64,000 nt of DNA from Paenibacillus helianthi (lineage in GTDB: Bacteria; Bacillota; Bacilli; Paenibacillales; Paenibacillaceae). The stretch is from NCBI RefSeq assembly GCF_001909055.1, contig NZ_LVWI01000036.1:1-64000 (forward strand). Direction: 5' to 3'. Below the pieces are notes generated by a model. It ran no database searches and had not been told where the DNA came from. It saw only the letters and a program-made list of their open reading frames with translations. The position numbers and the translations under genes are program-made. Positions 50,998-60,536 of this stretch are shown piece by piece (position 1 is the stretch's first letter; every line of letters starts with the position of its first letter).

Positions 50998-53226
50998 TTA
51001 GATTTTTTCGTGAAAGGTTCTGTTAATGACATCAAGCTGCTGCTCTCTCGTCAGTTTAATGAAATTAACCGCATAACCTGACACTCGTATCGTGAGCTGC
51101 GGATACTCCTCCGGATGCTCCATCGCATCAAGCAAGGTTTTGGTGTCAAACACATTTATATTGAGATGGTGGCCATCCTTGGCTGTATACCCGTCAAGCA
51201 GCGCGGTCAGATTATGGATTCGATCCTGTTCGTTCTTCCCAAGAGCACCCGGAATAATCGAGAATGTATTCGATATGCCATCCAAGGCGTACTCATACGG
51301 AAGCTTTGCTACAGAGTTTAATGATGCAATCGCACCTTTCTTGTCTCTGCCATGCATCGGATTCGCTCCCGGGGCGAATGGCTCGCCCTTCTTTCTCCCA
51401 TCCGGGGTATTCCCGGTCAACTTCCCATATACGACATTGGAGGTAATCGTCAGTACAGACATCGTGGTTTTTGCCTGCCTGTATGTTGAGTGTTTCTTCA
51501 ACTTGCGATAAAACCGCTTGACGAGGTCAATCGCGATCTCATCGGCACGGTTATCGTTATTGCCGTAAGCAGGATATTCCCCCTCAACGATATAGTCGAC
51601 AGCAAGACCGTTCTCATCCCGAACCGGGCGAACGCCTGCATATTTTATGGCACTGAGCGAATCGGTGACGACCGACAGTCCTGCAATCCCTGTCGCCATT
51701 GTCCGCATTGTTTCCTGATCGTGAAGCGCCATCTCAATGCGTTCATAACAGTATTTATCGTGCATGTAGTGAATTACATTCAAGGTGTTGATATAGAGTT
51801 CTGCCAGCCATTCCATCGTATGGTCGAAAGCGGCCATCACTTCGTCAAAGTCCAGCTTGTCCGACAGAATCGGCCGCATGGGCGGGGCAATCTGCACCTT
51901 CATCTGCTCATCCATACCGCCGTTAATCGCATACAGCAGCGCTTTGGCCAGATTCGCCCGAGCGCCGAAATATTGCATTTGCTTCCCGATCCGCATAGCG
52001 GACACACAGCAGGCAATCCCGTAATCATCACCAAAATAAGTCCGCATTAAATCATCATTCTCATATTGAAGAGAGCTGGTCTGAATCGTCATGCGCGCAC
52101 AATATTCCTTGAACTTCTGCGGGAGCCGGGTGGACCAGAGTATGGTCAAATTGGGTTCCGGCGATGGACCGAGCGTCTCAAGCGAATGCAGGAATCGAAA
52201 GGTGGTTTTTGTAACTAACGGGCGACCGTCCAGACCAATACCTCCAAGCGACTCGGTCACCCATGTCGGATCGCCACTGAACAGTGAGTTATATTCAGGT
52301 GTCCTTGCAAATTTCACCATGCGCAGCTTCATGACAAAATGATCGACGAGCTCCTGTGCCTCTTGCTCCGTTAACTTCTCCTTCTTCAGGTCACGCTCTA
52401 TATAAATGTCCAGAAAGGTGGAGGTGCGGCCAAGGCTCATAGCAGCCCCGTTCTGCTCCTTGATTGCGGCAAGATATCCGAAGTACAGCCATTGAAAAGC
52501 TTCCTGCGCGGTCTCCGCCGGCTTGGTAATATCGAATCCATAGCTGGCCGCCATCTGCTTCAGCTCTGAAAGGGCGCGAAGCTGCTCAGCGATTTCTTCA
52601 CGTGCCCGAATTACATCTTCAGTCATCGTGTGTTCGTCGAAGAAGGAGAGCTCGTTTCTTTTGCATTTAGCAAGAAAATCCGTACCGTATAAGGCTACGC
52701 GCCGGTAATCGCCGATAATTCGCCCCCGGCCATACGCATCCGGAAGCCCTGTAATAATGCCGGCTTTTCTGGCGAGACTCATGGCAGGCGAATAACCGTC
52801 AAATACACCTTGATTGTGAGTTTTCCGGTAAGTGGAGAAAATATGCTCGATTTCCGGGTCCAGCTCATAACCGTAGGATTCACAAGCATTTTTGGCCATT
52901 CGGATGCCGCCGTAAGGCTGAAGAGCCCGCTTGAACGGTTTGTCCGTTTGAAGACCCACGATTACCTCAAGCTCCTTATTCAAATAACCGGGTTCATGCG
53001 AAGTTATGCTGGAAACCACCTCTGTATCCATATCCAGGACTCCGCCTTGGTCACGTTCTTGCTTGGCGAGCTCTATGAACTGCTCCCAGAGCTGTTGCGT
53101 GGCTTCCGTTATCCCCGCCAGAAAAGACGCATCCCCTTCATAGGGTTCGTAGTTGAGCTGGATGAACTGGCGGACATCGATTTCTTCCTGCCAATTTCCT
53201 GATTTAAAACCTTCCCATGCCTGCAT
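50998..53226 (-). CDS. pflB: Formate acetyltransferase (pyruvate formate-lyase)
   Basis: A 742-residue glycyl-radical enzyme that converts pyruvate and CoA to acetyl-CoA and formate without oxygen. The catalytic Cys pair is in [19 protein letters not shown] and the radical Gly is in RVSGYAVNF near the C-terminus (usual RVSGYAVRF). Length and ends are normal. GGAGG lies 10 bases before the ATG. It is divergent from adhE, forming a mixed-acid fermentation pair. The activating enzyme gene pflA, usually directly downstream of pflB, is not here; an ECF sigma/anti-sigma unit lies there instead. Confidence 0.97.
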   Translation of the reverse strand: MQAWEGFKSGNWQEEIDVRQFIQLNYEPYEGDASFLAGITEATQQLWEQFIELAKQERDQGGVLDMDTEVVSSITSHEPGYLNKELEVIVGLQTDKPFKRALQPYGGIRMAKNACESYGYELDPEIEHIFSTYRKTHNQGVFDGYSPAMSLARKAGIITGLPDAYGRGRIIGDYRRVALYGTDFLAKCKRNELSFFDEHTMTEDVIRAREEIAEQLRALSELKQMAASYGFDITKPAETAQEAFQWLYFGYLAAIKEQNGAAMSLGRTSTFLDIYIERDLKKEKLTEQEAQELVDHFVMKLRMVKFARTPEYNSLFSGDPTWVTESLGGIGLDGRPLVTKTTFRFLHSLETLGPSPEPNLTILWSTRLPQKFKEYCARMTIQTSSLQYENDDLMRTYFGDDYGIACCVSAMRIGKQMQYFGARANLAKALLYAINGGMDEQMKVQIAPPMRPILSDKLDFDEVMAAFDHTMEWLAELYINTLNVIHYMHDKYCYERIEMALHDQETMRTMATGIAGLSVVTDSLSAIKYAGVRPVRDENGLAVDYIVEGEYPAYGNNDNRADEIAIDLVKRFYRKLKKHSTYRQAKTTMSVLTITSNVVYGKLTGNTPDGRKKGEPFAPGANPMHGRDKKGAIASLNSVAKLPYEYALDGISNTFSIIPGALGKNEQDRIHNLTALLDGYTAKDGHHLNINVFDTKTLLDAMEHPEEYPQLTIRVSGYAVNFIKLTREQQLDVINRTFHEKI

Positions 53227-53403
53227 CGTGATGCTTCCTCCTTTATTCCATTGTCATGGTTATGGACTGTGCTTAGTATGATCCATCTTGGTAAATATAT
53301 AGAAGGTACATCAATGGGTAGTATGGGGGATATCGCCACTTTTCACACGGGTCTAAACGGTAGAGGCTGGGAACGGGGATAATAACCCGAATGCAGGTAA
53401 AAC

Positions 53404-53426
53404 TGTACTTGTTAAAAACGAGTACA
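53404..53426. promoter_or_regulatory. Inverted repeat just upstream of the adhE RBS
   Basis: Arms TGTACTTGTT and AACGAGTACA (one mismatch, 3-base spacer AAA) lie 7 bases before the adhE Shine-Dalgarno. The position suits a repressor or an RNA stem in the 5' leader. It does not look like a Rex site (TTGTGAA-N-TTCACAA), which I did not find in the 216-bp divergent region. Confidence 0.6.
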
Positions 53427-53445
53427 ATGTCAGGGAGGGAAAATG

Positions 53446-56073
53446 ATGGCTGTTACAGAAAGCCAAGCAGGAGGCAACGAGAGCATCACCGATAAGAAGC
53501 TTACCGCACAGGATGAGGTCAACCGTCTGGTTACACGTGCCAGGGCTTCGCAAGAAGCATACCTGTCCATGAATCAAGAGCAGATCGACCGCATTGTGCA
53601 AGCCATGGCACTCGCAGGACTGGATAAGCATATGCTGCTCGCCAAGATGGCGGTTGAAGAAACTGGACGCGGCGTATACGAAGATAAAATCACGAAAAAC
53701 CTTTTTGCATCAGAATACATTTATAACAGCATCAAAAATAACAAAACCGTCGGGATTATTGAAGAAAATCTTTATGAGAATTTCCAGCGGGTAGCCGAAC
53801 CGGTTGGCATTATAGCTGGAGTAACGCCTGTTACGAATCCGACCTCTACGACAATCTTTAAAACACTGATCGCCACGAAGACGCGAAATCCCATCATTTT
53901 TGCTTTTCATCCTTCCGCGCAGAAATGCAGCAGCGAATCGGCAAAAACGCTGCTGGAGGCAGCCGTAGCAGAAGGAGCGCCGCCTCACTGTGTACAGTGG
54001 GTCGAGAATCCGTCGCTCGAAGCGACACAGCTGCTCATGAACCATCCAGATGTAGCCTTGGTCCTCGCCACGGGTGGTTCAGCCATGGTAAAGGCCGCCT
54101 ATAGTACTGGTAAACCTGCACTTGGCGTCGGACCCGGAAATGTACCTTGTTTTATTGAGAAAACAGCCGACCTCAGACAAGCGGTCACCGATCTTATTCT
54201 TTCCAAAACATTCGATAACGGGATGATCTGTGCTTCTGAGCAAGCCCTCATCATCGAGGAACCGGTGTATGATCAGGTCCGCAAATTGATGACGGACAAC
54301 GGCTGCTATTTTTTAGATCAAACGGAAACAGAAGCGGTCTCAGGTTTGGTAATCACCGGGGAGAAATGTGCGGTCAATGGCGCTATTGTCGGTCAGTCCG
54401 CTTACAAAATTGCCGAGATGGCCGGTATTCAAGTCCCTGAGCACACGAAAATTCTTATTGCCGAATTAGAGGGTGTGGGAACGGACTTCCCGTTATCCGC
54501 TGAGAAACTGAGCCCAGTTCTGGCCTGTTATAAGGTAACCTCTGCCGAACAAGGCATTGATCGTGCAGCGGAAATCGTTACTTTTGGCGGGCTGGGACAC
54601 TCTTCTGTCATTCACTCTAAGGACAATAAGGTGATTGAGGCCTTCGCGGAAAGGTTACAGACCGGACGTGTGATTGTCAATTCTCCTTCAACACAGGGGG
54701 CTATCGGCGATATTTACAACACCAATCTACCGTCACTCACCTTAGGCTGCGGATCTTACGGCAAAAACTCAACCACCTCCAATGTAACTGCAGTGAACCT
54801 GATCAATATCAAACGTGTCGCCTACCGGAGGGTAAATATGCAGTGGTTCAAAATTCCGCCTAGGATCTACTTTGAAAAAGGGTCCACACAGTATCTTGAG
54901 AAAATGCCTAACATCTCCAAGGTGCTTATTGTTACGGACGCCATGATGGTTAAGCTCGGATACGTGGAAAAAATCGAATATTACTTGCGAAAACGAACTA
55001 ATCCTGTTTCGGTTGAAATATTCGCTGATGTCGAGCCTGATCCGTCTGTAGAAACAGTGGAACGCGGAACCCGCATGATGGAAAACTTCCAGCCCGACTG
55101 CATCATTGCACTGGGGGGCGGCTCGCCCATGGATGCGGCGAAGGCGATGTGGCTCTTTTACGAATACCCGGATACCAGCTTCCATTCGCTAAAACAGAAG
55201 TTTCTGGACATCCGTAAACGGGTCTACAAATATCCGCGATTAGGGGTCAAAGCCCAATTCGTTGCGATCCCGACAACCTCAGGAACAGGCTCGGAGGTAA
55301 CTTCGTTTGCGGTAATCACAGATAAAAAAGATGGACATACTAAATATCCGCTTGCGGATTATGAACTGACGCCAGACGTGGCAATCATTGATCCGGAGCT
55401 TGTGTATTCCCTGCCAAAAGTAGCGGTCGCAGATACAGGAATGGACGTGCTGACGCATGCCATTGAAGCCTACGTTTCCGTCATGGCCAGTGACTATACC
55501 GATGGATTGGCACTGCACGCCATTAAGCTGGTATTCCAGTACCTGGAGAAATCCTTCCATACGGCGGACCCGCTTGCCCGTGAGAAAATGCATAATGCGT
55601 CAACGATCGCAGGCATGGCTTTTGCCAACGCCTTCCTCGGCATCAACCACAGCTTGGCGCATAAATGGGGCGGTGAATACCATACGGCGCACGGGCGGAC
55701 GAACGCGATTCTGATGCCGCATGTTATCCGGTATAATGCCCAGAAGCCGTCAAAATTTGCATCATTTCCGAAATATAACTATTTCATCGCCGATGAACGA
55801 TATGCAGAAATCGCCAGAATACTGGGAATGGACGCCCGCACCACGGAAGAGGGTGTGAACAGCTTGATTATGGCTATCCGCAAGCTGAACCAATCCCTTG
55901 GCATTCCTGAGAAATTCCAGGATCTCGGCTTCGCTCCATCCGATTTCGAATCCAAAGTCGACTATCTGGCCGACCGCGCCTTCGAGGACCAATGCACAAC
56001 AGCCAATCCCCGCATGCCGCTTGTCAAAGAAATTGCCGACATTTACCGGAATGCATTCTACGGCAGATTTTAA
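53446..56073 (+). CDS. adhE: Bifunctional acetaldehyde-CoA/alcohol dehydrogenase
   Basis: An 875-residue two-domain enzyme that reduces acetyl-CoA to acetaldehyde and then ethanol, using two NADH. The N-terminal CoA-acylating aldehyde dehydrogenase (residues 1-440) has GVTPVTNPTSTTIFKTL and the active Cys in DNGMICASEQ. The C-terminal iron alcohol dehydrogenase (about 460-870) has GGGSPMDAAKAMW and PTTSGTGSEVT, plus His-rich iron ligands near NHSLAHKWGGEYHTAHG. An ATG one codon earlier is 4 bases from GGGAGG; 53446 gives 7. It is divergent from pflB and followed by a strong nested terminator. It regenerates NAD+ during fermentation. Confidence 0.97.
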   Translation: MAVTESQAGGNESITDKKLTAQDEVNRLVTRARASQEAYLSMNQEQIDRIVQAMALAGLDKHMLLAKMAVEETGRGVYEDKITKNLFASEYIYNSIKNNKTVGIIEENLYENFQRVAEPVGIIAGVTPVTNPTSTTIFKTLIATKTRNPIIFAFHPSAQKCSSESAKTLLEAAVAEGAPPHCVQWVENPSLEATQLLMNHPDVALVLATGGSAMVKAAYSTGKPALGVGPGNVPCFIEKTADLRQAVTDLILSKTFDNGMICASEQALIIEEPVYDQVRKLMTDNGCYFLDQTETEAVSGLVITGEKCAVNGAIVGQSAYKIAEMAGIQVPEHTKILIAELEGVGTDFPLSAEKLSPVLACYKVTSAEQGIDRAAEIVTFGGLGHSSVIHSKDNKVIEAFAERLQTGRVIVNSPSTQGAIGDIYNTNLPSLTLGCGSYGKNSTTSNVTAVNLINIKRVAYRRVNMQWFKIPPRIYFEKGSTQYLEKMPNISKVLIVTDAMMVKLGYVEKIEYYLRKRTNPVSVEIFADVEPDPSVETVERGTRMMENFQPDCIIALGGGSPMDAAKAMWLFYEYPDTSFHSLKQKFLDIRKRVYKYPRLGVKAQFVAIPTTSGTGSEVTSFAVITDKKDGHTKYPLADYELTPDVAIIDPELVYSLPKVAVADTGMDVLTHAIEAYVSVMASDYTDGLALHAIKLVFQYLEKSFHTADPLAREKMHNASTIAGMAFANAFLGINHSLAHKWGGEYHTAHGRTNAILMPHVIRYNAQKPSKFASFPKYNYFIADERYAEIARILGMDARTTEEGVNSLIMAIRKLNQSLGIPEKFQDLGFAPSDFESKVDYLADRAFEDQCTTANPRMPLVKEIADIYRNAFYGRF

Positions 56074-56086
56074 TAATTGCTAAATA

Positions 56087-56138
56087 AGCCTCTCCTAAGA
56101 ATGGTGGCACGAAACAACCACCAAAGGAGAGGCTTTTT
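56087..56138 (+). terminator. Terminator with nested hairpin after adhE
   Basis: AGCCTCTCCT / AGGAGAGGCT outer stem, an inner GGTGG/CCACC stem, then T5. Confidence 0.9.
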
Positions 56139-56197
56139 GTATGAAAAGCAACTACCATCTCGCACTACAATCTGCTCAGAATCGGTTGCCTGTTCTT

Positions 56198-58006
56198 TCA
56201 GTTTTGTCCTTCGATGATCCCGCTCTCCAATGCTTTCTGGACGGCTTCTTCCTTGTTGCTTACTCCTAGCTTAATATAGGCCGAGGAGGCGTAGTTTCTG
56301 ACCGTGCCGTCTGACAAATACAGCTTGGACGCTATCGTCTTGTACCGGAGCCCTTTGGCAACAAGCTGCAATATTTCTATTTCCCTGTTAGTCAGATCAT
56401 AGTCGTTGGTGGCTTTCAATGGCGTTGAGTCGACGCTCTTATCGAGCTTCTTGAATATTTCGTGGGACATTCCTCGATCGATTAATGTACCGCCTCTGTG
56501 AACAAGCCGTATGGTATCGGCCAGCTCTAACGGTTCGGCTGATTTTAGCAGGAAGCCATCCGCACCACTGCGCAGTAAGTCCAACGCTTGCTCCGCATCC
56601 TGAAACGTCGTGATAATCAATACGCGAATATGCGGCCATTGCTGCTTGATCATTTTGGTTGCCTCGGCTCCATTCATGCGTGGCATATCCAAATCCATTA
56701 GCACTACGTGAGGCTGGAGGCGTCCGCACAGGTCGACGGCTTGTTCGCCATCCTCTGCCGAGCCGACTACCTTCAAGTCTTGGTACTTGTCGAGCAGCAA
56801 CTGCAGACCTTCCCGGATAAAAGGTTGGTCGTCGACGATCATCAGCTGAATAAGGTCGTTCTCCATTTCCGCTTGTCGCGGCAACGTACAGGTGACAAGC
56901 GTACCGTCCCCTGGTTTCGTATAGACGAGCACTTGACCTTGCAAATTCATGGCCCGCTCCTTCATCGCGTTCATGCCGAAGCCCTCCTGCCATTCTTCCA
57001 TCCCTCTTCCATTGTCGTGCACCTCCAATCTTGTATCTTGGTGCCCAAATTGCAAAGAAACGGTGATATCCGTCGCCTGACCGTGACGAACTGCATTCGT
57101 AAGCGACTCCTGCAAGCAGCGAATGAACGCCATTTTCGCTTGTCGGGACAGTCGGGACTCCTCTCCGAACGCAAGAAAGTTTACCTCGACCTGGGCATGC
57201 TCCTGAAATTCATCTCCAAGCTTTTGGAGAGACTGGACCAAGGAAAGCGACGGCTCTGAAGACTCCATTTGATGCAAGTAGCCCCTCACCTCCTCTATAC
57301 TTTTGCGGCCCAACTCAAGCAAGGAATCCAGCCTCTGTATACCCTTTTCAGTAGCAAGCTCGGACCGGAACGCTTCCATTCCCATGATGATGGAAGTATA
57401 TGCATGACCAACAGTATCGTGAAGCTCTCTCGACAGCCTGTTTCGTTCTTCTGCCAGCGTAATACGCTCGATTTGGGACATATATTGCTCAAGCACCGCG
57501 TTTTGCTTACGGATCGTTTCATTTTGCCGATGATTGACGGTCAATAAATGAAAAGCGAACCCCATCACATAAGCAAGTCCGTAGTAGATTACCATGATCC
57601 AATAACTGTAATTTGGCGAAACAACATAAAAAATTCCGGGTATTACCAGGACCGTTGCAGGTGCCGTCCAATGATAGGACAGACGAGCGCTATTCGCTGC
57701 GATCAGAAAGACGGATACAAGAAATGAAGGGAACGCTTCTGGAAACAACGAGGTTAAATGTACGCATAGCCCGCCAAAGAGCAGTATCTCTGTGAATAAA
57801 TAATATTTGTAGTTAAGCTGCAAGCAAACCCAGGGAATGAAGAAAGCGGCAATCTCCCAAAAAATAACGATCCCTAAAGGCAGTACTAGACCTTCCTGAA
57901 ATCTGATCGTCGTAAGAATGAGCGAAACGCTAGTAATAAGGCGGAGCCCAAGCATAATCCAATCATACCAAAACCATTTTTTGATCATTTCCAGCAATTC
58001 CTTCAA
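56198..58006 (-). CDS. Histidine kinase-response regulator fusion (NarL/DesK type)
   Basis: A 602-residue membrane protein that joins two normally separate proteins. Residues 1-160 hold five to six TM segments. Residues 185-250 are a HisKA_3 domain with the phospho-acceptor H196 in SRELHDTVGH. Residues about 290-375 are the ATPase domain (NAVRHG, VHDNGRGM). M381 starts what would normally be a stand-alone response regulator: LMIVDDQP, phospho-acceptor D438 in VLMDLDMP, and a LuxR-type HTH at about 540-600 (LTNREIEILQLVAKGLRYKT). No stop separates the parts. The neighbour gene encodes a PF13796-like sensor, a domain often fused to such kinases in Actinobacteria. The signal is unknown. Confidence 0.9.
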   Translation of the reverse strand: MKELLEMIKKWFWYDWIMLGLRLITSVSLILTTIRFQEGLVLPLGIVIFWEIAAFFIPWVCLQLNYKYYLFTEILLFGGLCVHLTSLFPEAFPSFLVSVFLIAANSARLSYHWTAPATVLVIPGIFYVVSPNYSYWIMVIYYGLAYVMGFAFHLLTVNHRQNETIRKQNAVLEQYMSQIERITLAEERNRLSRELHDTVGHAYTSIIMGMEAFRSELATEKGIQRLDSLLELGRKSIEEVRGYLHQMESSEPSLSLVQSLQKLGDEFQEHAQVEVNFLAFGEESRLSRQAKMAFIRCLQESLTNAVRHGQATDITVSLQFGHQDTRLEVHDNGRGMEEWQEGFGMNAMKERAMNLQGQVLVYTKPGDGTLVTCTLPRQAEMENDLIQLMIVDDQPFIREGLQLLLDKYQDLKVVGSAEDGEQAVDLCGRLQPHVVLMDLDMPRMNGAEATKMIKQQWPHIRVLIITTFQDAEQALDLLRSGADGFLLKSAEPLELADTIRLVHRGGTLIDRGMSHEIFKKLDKSVDSTPLKATNDYDLTNREIEILQLVAKGLRYKTIASKLYLSDGTVRNYASSAYIKLGVSNKEEAVQKALESGIIEGQN

Positions 58007-58117
58007 CCCCTAAGCAGCTATCTGTTTTTTTCCTATAGTATTATAACCCAAACCTTTGAACAGTGTGTAATTGGCTGTTTACGCTCCGTCACCTGCATAA
58101 AGGTCGGCCAAAAATAG

Positions 58118-58705
58118 TTATCGGTCAAGCTGTTGAATCATGGTGCGCGTATAGCCTCCGAATGTTTTCGCCAACCGTTCACTCAACTTGACGCTTATTG
58201 CGGCAAGCACCGCTCCCAGAACCATGATAAGGAGTGATTTCGCAAAAGTATCTACTTGCATGAAAATGACATTCATATCGATGTATCGATACAAAATTGG
58301 TGCCAGCAGGAATGCAACAGGTGTTAAATAGAGAACGGCTACGCTGACGAGACTGACAAGTCCGATCACCAACTTCTGCATTAACCAAAAGACGGCGAGC
58401 CAATTGCGACGATCCGTTAGTTCTAATTTGGCATGAACCCAAATCGATGCATCCGTTGTTATTTTTTTGTCGTAAGGTGCTGTCGTAATATCTGTATAAA
58501 TTTTCGTCTGCGTGCGTTCGAATTGGATGAAGGTTGTCGTAGTTCGCAATACTCGTGTAAATAGTGGAATACCGATTCCTATAAGTGAAAGACCTAAACT
58601 GAACGACAGTGCTACCATATAAAAGCAAAAGTAAAACAAGCCTGTAACGAAAGTTAATAATAAAAAACAACCATTTTGGATGAAACCTGATTTCATAAGG
58701 TTCAT
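58118..58705 (-). CDS. Stand-alone PF13796-like sensor membrane protein
   Basis: A 195-residue membrane protein resembling the putative-sensor domain PF13796, with four predicted TM helices (FIQNGCFLLLTFVTGLFYFC, MVALSFSLGLSLIGIGIPLF, WLMQKLVIGLVSLVSVAVLY, SLLIMVLGAVLAAISVKLSE). That domain is normally fused to NarL-type histidine kinases; here it precedes the kinase-regulator fusion by 111 bases on the same strand, so it may be a separate sensory subunit. The ATG at 58705 lies 5 bases after GGAGAG; longer (58759) and shorter (58696) starts are possible. Confidence 0.75.
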   Translation of the reverse strand: MNLMKSGFIQNGCFLLLTFVTGLFYFCFYMVALSFSLGLSLIGIGIPLFTRVLRTTTTFIQFERTQTKIYTDITTAPYDKKITTDASIWVHAKLELTDRRNWLAVFWLMQKLVIGLVSLVSVAVLYLTPVAFLLAPILYRYIDMNVIFMQVDTFAKSLLIMVLGAVLAAISVKLSERLAKTFGGYTRTMIQQLDR

Positions 58706-58852
58706 CACTCCTCTCCGTGAAATTGCGGTATTGTATGGTTTGGCTTCTTCCGTCAACAACGGTTTTCTATAGGTGAATCAGCTCCTCTTTAATAAATAGG
58801 CTGGTGCGGTTGCTTACTGCCCGATACTAACCGCACAGCTGTCATCTCCGCC

Positions 58853-58894
58853 AGTGACAACATGTCATCATTTTCTTTGTGATATGTTGTCACT
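58853..58894. promoter_or_regulatory. 11-bp inverted repeat between sensor and esterase genes
   Basis: AGTGACAACAT (58853-58863) and ATGTTGTCACT (58884-58894) are perfect inverted repeats with a 20-base spacer. The first arm also begins the smaller palindrome TGACA-ACA-TGTCA (58855-58867). It lies in the divergent promoter region of the sensor gene and the erythromycin-esterase-family gene, and is a plausible target of the fusion regulator. Confidence 0.6.
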
Positions 58895-59051
58895 GATAAT
58901 ACGAGCGAGCATTGCATGTCACATGAAATAGTGAAGATTTGTAACTAGCTTAAATGATTGTGAGTGAATGACAATTGGACTACTGAAGACGACCCCGTAT
59001 GCTGGTATGCAGAAAGAGTCGTACTTCAAAAAAGTCCAAGAGGTGAATACC

Positions 59052-60413
59052 ATGAACAATAGAAGGAAAATGATTTACGGTGGAGTTGCTGTAATGCTAA
59101 GTGCAGCGACTCTAACTGCAGGCTGCAGTAATGGACCAGCTGAAAAGTCGGATCAAATAGGAACAGCCCAAACCGTTGAGACCGCTCAAATATCTCAAAA
59201 CAGTATTGCAAAATCACTTCAATTACAGGCGAAGCAACTGGAGACATCAGATCCAAAACAACCATTGGATGACTTAAAACCCCTAAAAGACATGATAGGG
59301 AAGGCAAATTATGTTGGTTTAGGGGAGGCTACTCACGGAAGTTCGGAGATTTTTATGATGAAGCATCGCCTCGTGAAGTATTTGGTCACTGAGCTAGGCT
59401 TTACGAATTTTGGGATTGAAGAGGATTGGGGCAACGGTTTGAAGTTGAACGAGTATATCCAAACGGGTAAAGGCAACCCTAGGGAGTTTTTGAAGCTGTT
59501 GTACCCAACGGATGAGATTGTCGCTATGGTAGAATGGATGCGGGAATACAACACTGATCCTGCAAATAAAAAGAAAATTCAATTCATCGGACTCGACTTA
59601 AAAATGCTGGATCAAAGTGTCTTCGATCAAGTGATCAACTATGTAAAGGAGCATCATCCTGATTTGCTGCCCGAAGTCGAGCAAAGCTACAAAGAGTTGT
59701 CATCGGTGGCAGGTAATCTACAGGAATATATGAAGCTGACTACTGAAGTGAAAGAAAAGCATATGGCGAATGCGCAAAAAGTAGTCAAACTACTTGAAGA
59801 CAAAACGAAGTCGAATAATGAGACGGATTCACATGAGCTAGCTTGGGTGAAAGAGACGGCTAAGGTGATAGAGAATTTTACGAAGATGGTGATTCCGGCT
59901 GACTATCCGAGCATGGTGACGCTCCATGATCAGTTTCTAGCCGAGCACGCTGTTTGGGCTCAAGAAAAATTGGGCGGCAAAACGATGATTTGGGGGCACA
60001 ATATTCACATCGCTAAAGGTGTTATCACTGAGAAGATGTATCCTAAAGTTGCCGGGGAGTTTCTGAAAGAACGTGTAGGTAATCAATATGTAGCCATTGG
60101 CTCCACCACCACGGAAGGCAAATTTACGGCATTTATATCACTCAGTGAAAATAAGATTGCGGCGGATACCATTCAGAAGAACGAGAACAGCTCTAATCAT
60201 ATGCTTGGACAAGTTCATTACGATCAGTTCCTGTTAGATCTTCGCAAATTGAATGGAGCGGCGCAGCAATGGGTAAACAAAAAGCAGCCATTCTTTGATG
60301 GCGGTGCACAGATCATTCCTAACGTACCGCAATATGATGATGATGTTTCCCTTCAGGAGCAATTCGACATTTTGGTTCATATTCAAAAAACGACCCCTTC
60401 ACATATCAAGTAA
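59052..60413 (+). CDS. Erythromycin-esterase-family lipoprotein
   Basis: A 453-residue exported lipoprotein: signal peptide 1-22 with lipobox LTAGC. The mature part is an erythromycin esterase (PF05139) domain, with YVGLGEATHGSSEIFMMKHR near residue 95 and HNIHIAKG further on carrying the conserved Glu/His residues. Macrolide hydrolysis is proven only for Ere enzymes; other members are esterases or of unknown role, so resistance should not be assumed. AGAGGTG lies 7 bases before 59052; the frame extends upstream to 58968 but would bury the signal peptide. Divergent from the sensor gene; terminator follows. Confidence 0.87.
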   Translation: MNNRRKMIYGGVAVMLSAATLTAGCSNGPAEKSDQIGTAQTVETAQISQNSIAKSLQLQAKQLETSDPKQPLDDLKPLKDMIGKANYVGLGEATHGSSEIFMMKHRLVKYLVTELGFTNFGIEEDWGNGLKLNEYIQTGKGNPREFLKLLYPTDEIVAMVEWMREYNTDPANKKKIQFIGLDLKMLDQSVFDQVINYVKEHHPDLLPEVEQSYKELSSVAGNLQEYMKLTTEVKEKHMANAQKVVKLLEDKTKSNNETDSHELAWVKETAKVIENFTKMVIPADYPSMVTLHDQFLAEHAVWAQEKLGGKTMIWGHNIHIAKGVITEKMYPKVAGEFLKERVGNQYVAIGSTTTEGKFTAFISLSENKIAADTIQKNENSSNHMLGQVHYDQFLLDLRKLNGAAQQWVNKKQPFFDGGAQIIPNVPQYDDDVSLQEQFDILVHIQKTTPSHIK

Positions 60414-60427
60414 TCTGAAATAAAAGG

Positions 60428-60470
60428 ACAATCCCTTAACTTGTTGTTACCAGGATGAGGGATTGTTTAC
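60428..60470 (+). terminator. Terminator after the esterase gene
   Basis: ACAATCCCT / AGGGATTGT arms with a 21-base loop and a following short T-run. Confidence 0.75.
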
Positions 60471-60536
60471 GTTTGGCTTGCCGTTCTCCTCGATTGTCTT
60501 GGGGGCGTGCATCTCGTGAGATTCATGATTACAATG

